Source: an uncultured Roseburia sp. (GTDB taxonomy: Bacteria; Bacillota; Clostridia; Lachnospirales; Lachnospiraceae). Taken from it: a DNA stretch of 20,163 nt. The stretch is taken from contig URJS01000040.1 in the NCBI GenBank assembly GCA_900548205.1, positions 1-20,163 of the forward strand. Direction: 5' to 3'. The notes under the pieces were generated by a model. That model searched no databases. It saw nothing but the letters and a program-made list of their open reading frames with translations, and was not told where the DNA came from. Positions 16,325 through 20,163 of the stretch are shown in pieces. The first letter of the stretch is position 1, and the number at the start of each line of letters is the position of its first letter. A program made the translations under genes and the position numbers.

Positions 16325-16596
16325 ATTCCTTCTCCTAACTATATTTGTTAATTTTTATTTTATCCCCTTTTCTGTAAAAAAATCAGTGAATTTAATATTA
16401 TTCAATAATTTTTACAAAAATTGCAGGAAATCTTCCAAGAAATATTTTTCATCCCTAAATTTATGCATTTTCATACAGACACTTTAAGACACCGCCTCTT
16501 ATGGGAATAAAGAATCTCACAGCTCCATTCCGCCGCTGCGCGTTCCCCCGGAGGGTTTTGCTTGATAGGGGACGAAGCTACCTATATCACAATAAA
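16325..16596. other. Non-coding stretch upstream of the CarD gene
   Basis: No supported gene. 16325-16460 is very AT-rich and should hold the CarD promoter. The best minus-strand option is TTGTAA, 17 bases, TAAATT, which overlaps a perfect inverted repeat ATTATTCAATAAT (16397-16409). 16484-16596 is more GC-rich and unlike its flanks. It contains short complementary blocks (TCCCC near 16544 and GGGGA near 16567) and a stretch at 16470-16500 whose minus strand reads GGTGTCTTAAAGTGTCTG, vaguely like an insertion-sequence end. I could not find a partner repeat. It may be a structured leader or a degraded remnant. Confidence 0.4.
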
Positions 16597-16629
16597 CGAA
16601 AGAGCACTGCAATCCGCAGCGCTCTTTCG
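16597..16629 (-). terminator. Intrinsic terminator after the first PfkB kinase gene
   Basis: The 14-bp arms 16597-16610 and 16616-16629 enclose a 5-base loop. On the minus strand every base pairs (one G-U), while on the plus strand the same position is an A-C mismatch. This favours use by the minus-strand kinase, whose stop is 86 bases upstream. The following minus-strand bases are TTTATTGTG. Confidence 0.75.
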
Positions 16630-16715
16630 CACACCTCAATAGATAAAATCCTTATCTCTTATTTTATTCAAAGGCAAAACGGGAATCTCATGATGTTCCC
16701 AAACACCTGTCTCTT

Positions 16716-17741
16716 TTATCTCTGTACACGTCCGGAAGCGTCTCCGCCGGCTAGCTTCTTCACCTCGTCGACACTTACCATGTTAAAGTCACCTTCAATG
16801 GAATGCTTTAAGCAGCTTGCCGCTACTGCAAACTCAATCGTTTCCTGCGGCTGATACTCATTCAGACATGCATAGATCAGTCCGCCGCCAAAGGAATCAC
16901 CGCCGCCCACACGGTCAACGATATGCATCAAGTACTCCTTTGAGAAATAACTCTCTCCGTCCTCGTAAAGCATTGCCGCCCAACGGTTATCATTGGCTGA
17001 AATAGAGGTCCGAAGTGTGATCGCAACCTTCTTGAAACCAAAACGCTCCGTGAGCTTGCGGGCAACCTCCTTATATCCCTCCTTGTTCAGCTCGCCTGCC
17101 GTTACCTCTGTTCCCTCAGACTTAATACCGAATACATCGTTTGCATCCTCCTCATTGGAAATACATACGTCCACATACTGACAAAGCTCGCCCATTACCT
17201 GACCTGCTCTCTCCTTAGACCAAAGCTTGTTGCGATAGTTCAAGTCACAGCTTACCGTGATATTCCGCTCCTTCGCCGCCTTACATGCCTCTAAACAGAT
17301 TGCCGCCACGTTATCACCGAGCGCCGGTGTGATCCCGGTAAAATGAAACCAATCCGCTCCCTCAAAAATCTGATTCCAGTCAAAATCTGCCGTTGTCGCC
17401 GTTGCAATGGAAGACCCTGCACGGTCATAAATCACCTTAGAAGGTCTCTGGCTTGCACCCTTCTCCAGGAAATAGATACCTACTCTGTCGCCGCCGCGCA
17501 CAATATCAGATGTATCCACACCGTATTTTCTCAGTGCGTTCACGCCTGCCTGTCCAATCTCATGAGACGGAAGCTTTGTTACGAAACTTGCATCCATACC
17601 ATAATTTGCTAAGGAAACTGCAACATTCGCTTCTCCCCCGCCGTAGGTTGCCCCATAATTCTCTGCCTGCGCAAAACGATAGTAGCCTTCCGGCGCAAGG
17701 CGCAGCATAATCTCACCAAATGTAACGACTTTCTTTGCCAT
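16716..17741 (-). CDS. kdgK: PfkB-family sugar kinase, 2-keto-3-deoxygluconate kinase-like
   Basis: A 341-residue ribokinase-fold enzyme. Signature one is GGGEANVAVSLANYGM (about 34-49). Signature two is VDRVGGGDSFGGGLIYA (about 275-291) with the catalytic base D282. The start VVTFGEIMLRLAPEG and the FHFTGITPALG segment (132-142) are typical of KdgK, which phosphorylates 2-keto-3-deoxygluconate before aldolase cleavage in uronate and Entner-Doudoroff-type routes. No aldolase or other uronate genes are in the window, so the substrate is inferred. ATG is preceded by GAGGAGG nine bases or fewer upstream. The gene has a near-perfect promoter with a palindrome just after the predicted start of transcription and is followed by a terminator, so it is probably single and repressible. 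The divergent gene encodes a second, diverged PfkB kinase. Confidence 0.85.
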   Translation of the reverse strand: MAKKVVTFGEIMLRLAPEGYYRFAQAENYGATYGGGEANVAVSLANYGMDASFVTKLPSHEIGQAGVNALRKYGVDTSDIVRGGDRVGIYFLEKGASQRPSKVIYDRAGSSIATATTADFDWNQIFEGADWFHFTGITPALGDNVAAICLEACKAAKERNITVSCDLNYRNKLWSKERAGQVMGELCQYVDVCISNEEDANDVFGIKSEGTEVTAGELNKEGYKEVARKLTERFGFKKVAITLRTSISANDNRWAAMLYEDGESYFSKEYLMHIVDRVGGGDSFGGGLIYACLNEYQPQETIEFAVAASCLKHSIEGDFNMVSVDEVKKLAGGDASGRVQR

Positions 17742-17773
17742 TTTTGATCCTCCTCAAATATGTGTTCCATAAT

Positions 17774-17790
17774 ATGAAATAGTGTTTCAT
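17774..17790. promoter_or_regulatory. Palindromic operator candidate between the two PfkB kinases
   Basis: ATGAAATAGTGTTTCAT is an imperfect inverted repeat with 6-bp arms ATGAAA/TTTCAT. It begins about 7 bases downstream of the expected start from the promoter at 17804-17831, a repressor roadblock position. GTGTTTCAT (17782-17790) recurs as GTGTTCCAT (17762-17770), spaced 20 bases. The TGAAAC...TTTCA pattern resembles the enterobacterial KdgR (IclR-type) box as I remember it, though the regulator here is unknown. Confidence 0.45.
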
Positions 17791-17803
17791 TTTTTATACT
17801 CAA

Positions 17804-17831
17804 ATTATACCATTGAAATGAAGAATGTCAA
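17804..17831 (-). promoter_or_regulatory. Consensus housekeeping promoter of the kdgK-like gene
   Basis: On the minus strand, TTGACA (17826-17831) and TATAAT (17804-17809) both match consensus perfectly, with a 16-base spacer. The start falls near 17797, giving a leader of about 55 bases that contains the palindrome at 17774-17790. Confidence 0.85.
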
Positions 17832-17860
17832 ATATGTTTTTTCAAAAGTTGAATTTTTAC

Positions 17861-17889
17861 TTTTCTATTTCCCGCAAATTGGATATAAT
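17861..17889 (+). promoter_or_regulatory. Candidate promoter of the second PfkB kinase
   Basis: A perfect TATAAT lies at 17884-17889 with a weak TTTTCT 17 bases upstream (17861-17866). The start would be near 17896, with a leader of about 78 bases. The weak -35 suggests dependence on an activator or low expression. A TTCAA-N3-TTGAA repeat at 17841-17853 lies just upstream. Confidence 0.4.
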
Positions 17890-17973
17890 AAAACTGCTTA
17901 TGGTTCATATTACAAGATAGAGTTTTGCAATACAAAACTTTTATCTTATTTTTACATACGAAGGAGGTTATCT

Positions 17974-18996
17974 ATGGATCAAAAATATGATGTGATTACA
18001 CTGGGAGAAATTTTACTGCGCCTTTCCACACCGATCAACGGACGTCTTGCACAGGGAGACACACTGATGCGGCACTTAGGCGGCGCAGAATTTAATATTG
18101 CATCCGAAATCGGTCAGCTTGGGCTAAAGACTGCCGTTATCTCAAAAATTCCCCATAATCTGCTCGGAGCATTTATCAAAAATCAGCTCAATGCCTCCCG
18201 CGTCAGCGAGAATTATCTCATCGAAGATACGTCAGACGACAGCAGAATCGGCATCTATTATTATGAATATGGCTCCTACCCTCGCAAGCCGCGCGTGGTA
18301 TACGACAGAAAGCACTCCTCGATCAACAGTATTTCCATCAAAGAGGTACCTCAAACAATGTTTTATAACACACGCCTGTTCCACACAAGCGGCATTACTT
18401 TGGGACTTGGGGGAAACGCACAGGAATTTGCGATCCAGTGCATCAAAAAATTTAAAGAACACGGCGCGCTCATCTCTTTTGATGTGAACTATCGTGCAAA
18501 CCTCTGGAGCGGAGCACAGGCAAGGGAATGTATCACTTCCATTCTCCCTTATGTAGACATATTCTTTTGTTCGGCAGATACGGCACGCCTCACCTTCGGC
18601 AAAACCGGAACGATTGAAGAAATCCAAAAATCCTTCTGCGCAGAATACCCGATTTCTGTCGTTGCCTCCACCGAGCGCACCGTCATCACGCCGAAAAAGC
18701 ATGATTTCACCTCAATCATTTACTCTGCAAAAGATGATGCCTATTACAGGGAAGCTCCCTATAACAGCATCGACGTGGTTGACCGCATCGGCAGCGGCGA
18801 CGCCTACGTCTCCGGCGCGCTCTACGGCTACTTAAAGCATCAGGACTGTAAAAAAATGCTGGAGTACGGCAACGCAATGGCCGCCATTAAACACAGCGTG
18901 ATCGGCGATATGGTCTTTACCGACTTAGATGAGATCAACAGTATTATCGCAGGTCATCAGGATACCTCGGACTTCCAGCCGGAGATGAACCGCTAA
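17974..18996 (+). CDS. Second PfkB-family carbohydrate kinase, diverged KdgK-like
   Basis: The start ATG 17974 follows AAGGAGG (17961-17967) by six bases and gives 340 residues. The frame runs 64 codons further up through AT-rich promoter sequence, which I reject. It shares the layout of the divergent kinase: VITLGEILLRLS at the N-terminus, GGAEFNIASEIGQLGL (36-51), FHTSGITLGLGG (136-147), FDVNYRANLWS (169-179) and VDRIGSGDAYVSGALYGYL (269-287) with base D276. Many positions differ, including the sugar-contacting N-terminal half, so it is an old paralogue with perhaps another keto-sugar substrate. KDG kinase is the closest family I recognise. It retains the anion-hole glycines and catalytic Asp, so it is likely active. 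It is followed by a composite hairpin. Confidence 0.82.
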   Translation: MDQKYDVITLGEILLRLSTPINGRLAQGDTLMRHLGGAEFNIASEIGQLGLKTAVISKIPHNLLGAFIKNQLNASRVSENYLIEDTSDDSRIGIYYYEYGSYPRKPRVVYDRKHSSINSISIKEVPQTMFYNTRLFHTSGITLGLGGNAQEFAIQCIKKFKEHGALISFDVNYRANLWSGAQARECITSILPYVDIFFCSADTARLTFGKTGTIEEIQKSFCAEYPISVVASTERTVITPKKHDFTSIIYSAKDDAYYREAPYNSIDVVDRIGSGDAYVSGALYGYLKHQDCKKMLEYGNAMAAIKHSVIGDMVFTDLDEINSIIAGHQDTSDFQPEMNR

Positions 18997-19040
18997 ACTT
19001 TTTATCCGCTCTAAAACGCCATTCTCACAGACATGATAAA

Positions 19041-19119
19041 AATCGCAGCGCCGAAACCCGATTCATTCTGTCATTCAAAAGAGTGTAGAATGAATCTCAA
19101 GCATTCGGTCGCTGCGATT
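19041..19119. terminator. Composite stem-loop between converging kinase and glycogen phosphorylase genes
   Basis: The outer stem pairs AATCGCAGCG (19041-19050) with CGCTGCGATT (19110-19119), continuing past one bulged T as CCGAA/TTCGG. An inner 9-bp stem pairs ATTCATTCT (19061-19069) with AGAATGAAT (19087-19095). On the minus strand it is followed by a T-tract (ATTTTTATC); on the plus strand by ATGTTTTG. It lies 44 bases after the kinase stop and 37 bases past the phosphorylase stop, so a bidirectional terminator is likely. Its length is unusual for one. Confidence 0.65.
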
Positions 19120-19156
19120 ATGTTTTGTGATATAATAGTCCTGCTTTTTTATCTTT

Positions 19157-20163
19157 TTATACGGAGACAGTGATCTTATCCAGATGCCAGATCTCATCCA
19201 CATATTCCTGGATCGTACGGTCAGACGAGAACTTGCCGCTGTGAGCCACATTTAAAATTGCGCTTTCTGCCCACGCATCCCTGTCCTTATAGTATTCCTC
19301 CACGCGCTTCTGCGCCTCTGCATAGGAGTGGAAATCCTTTAAGATAAAATAGGTATCCGCATACTGTGTACACTGGGTATTGAGCAGTGAATTATACAGA
19401 TCACGGAACAATTCCCTGTCATTGGGCGCATACGTTCCGTCAATCAGTTGTGTCACCACACGATGAATCTTGGGATCGTTCTGAAAGATTTCCATTGGGT
19501 TGTAGTCACGGCTGCGCTCATGTGCAATAACCTCATCCGAGCTCATTCCAAAGATAAACATGTTTTCCATGCCTACCTCCTCCGCCATCTCCACATTCGC
19601 CCCGTCCATCGTACCAAGCGTCAGCGCACCGTTTAACATGAACTTCATGTTGCCGGTACCGGATGCTTCCTTGCCGGCGATGGAAATCTGCTCGGAAACC
19701 TCGGCAGCCGGCATGATGATCTCAGCCAGCGATACCTTGTAGTCCTCGAGGAATACGACCTTCAGCTTGTCGCGTACTGCCGGATCGTTGTCGATCATCT
19801 TGGAGATGGAGTTGATCAGCTGGATGGTCTTTTTCGCAACTGCATAGCCCGGTGCGGCCTTGGAGCCGAAGATGAAGGTGCGCGGAACGAAATCCATATC
19901 CGGATTGTCCTTCAGCTTGTGGTACAGGCTGATGATGTGCAGAATGTTCAGCATCTGGCGCTTGTACTCGTGCAGACGCTTAACCTGTACGTCAAAGATG
20001 GAGTCCATGTTGACTTCGATGCCGTTGTGCGCCTTGATATAATCCGCCAGACGCTGCTTGTTGTGGCGCTTGATCTCGCCCAGCTTGTCGAGCAGCTCCT
20101 TGTCGTCCGCATAGTTGTTCAGAACCTGCAGCTCGGACGGATGGGTGCGGTAGCCGGTGCCGA
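19157..20163 (-). CDS. glgP: Glycogen/alpha-glucan phosphorylase (GT35), C-terminal part, start outside window
   Basis: The frame is open at the right edge and gives 334 residues before the stop, about two fifths of a normal 750-820-residue enzyme. It begins GTGYRTHPSELQVLNNYADD and contains FDVQVKRLHEYKRQ, RTFIFGSKAAPGYAVAK and the pyridoxal-phosphate segment SGTGNMKFMLNGALTLGTMD with its cofactor lysine. ATG 20008 is an internal methionine (MDSIFDVQVKRLHEYKRQ), not the start. The enzyme releases glucose-1-phosphate from glycogen or maltodextrin in the cytoplasm. It converges on the second PfkB kinase and seems unrelated to the glycan locus. By my count G+C is about 61% in 20041-20163 but about 43% in 19441-19500. 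Family call very secure. Confidence 0.96.
   Translation of the reverse strand, partial: GTGYRTHPSELQVLNNYADDKELLDKLGEIKRHNKQRLADYIKAHNGIEVNMDSIFDVQVKRLHEYKRQMLNILHIISLYHKLKDNPDMDFVPRTFIFGSKAAPGYAVAKKTIQLINSISKMIDNDPAVRDKLKVVFLEDYKVSLAEIIMPAAEVSEQISIAGKEASGTGNMKFMLNGALTLGTMDGANVEMAEEVGMENMFIFGMSSDEVIAHERSRDYNPMEIFQNDPKIHRVVTQLIDGTYAPNDRELFRDLYNSLLNTQCTQYADTYFILKDFHSYAEAQKRVEEYYKDRDAWAESAILNVAHSGKFSSDRTIQEYVDEIWHLDKITVSV

Noticed and set aside
16470..16500. Insertion-sequence terminal repeat
   Set aside because: Only one end-like motif is visible, without a partner repeat, transposase or target duplication, so I do not annotate a mobile element.
16681..16700. GGGAA...TTCCC repeat just after the kdgK-like stop
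   Set aside because: The 5-bp stem with a 10-base loop and no T-tract is too weak; the terminator at 16597-16629 is far better.
17782..17973. 64-codon N-terminal extension of the second PfkB kinase
   Set aside because: It covers the operator and promoters, translates to low-complexity Phe/Tyr/Lys-rich sequence, and a strong AAGGAGG site supports ATG 17974.

Overview
The window looks like a chromosomal segment from a low-to-moderate GC gut Firmicute of the Lachnospiraceae type (Roseburia / Eubacterium / Blautia-like). The evidence is a DUF4317 protein, an Lpl/Ytc-type sugar ABC importer without its own ATPase, a YesM/YesN-like two-component system, a CarD protein, strong AGGAGG ribosome sites and Gram-positive style lipoprotein and signal peptides. 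I see no rRNA, tRNA, CRISPR array, phage or complete insertion sequence.

Layout. 1-755: 3' part of a DUF4317 gene and a perfect hairpin terminator shared with the converging gene. 777-3851 (-): cytoplasmic GH2 beta-galactosidase with its own candidate promoter. 4051-7579 (-): three-gene sugar importer operon (two permeases, then a lipoprotein binding protein), with a consensus-like promoter at 7649-7677 and a terminator at 3995-4040. 7812-10711 (+): divergent AraC-type response regulator and sensor kinase, overlapping by ATGA. 10787-12136 (+): cytoplasmic GH29 alpha-L-fucosidase. 12160-12199: bidirectional terminator. 12252-16324 (-): a large secreted beta-helix protein with two carbohydrate-binding-like C-terminal domains, preceded by a membrane-anchored SurA/parvulin-like chaperone and a CarD regulator. 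16716-18996: two divergent PfkB (2-keto-3-deoxygluconate kinase-like) genes around a compact promoter/operator region. 19041-19119: composite stem-loop. 19157-20163 (-): 3' part of glycogen phosphorylase, cut by the window edge.

How it works together (inference). Positions 777-15747 read as one host-glycan utilisation locus. The beta-helix protein plus dedicated chaperone resembles the GH136 lacto-N-biosidase systems (LnbX/LnbY of Bifidobacterium longum and the Clostridiales two-part enzymes), which cut lacto-N-tetraose-type chains outside the cell. The importer would capture released oligosaccharides, the two-component system would sense them, and the cytoplasmic fucosidase and beta-galactosidase would finish degradation. 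No lacto-N-biose phosphorylase (GH112) is present here, so the GH136 reading rests on fold, neighbour and an Asp-x6-Asp motif, not on a full pathway.
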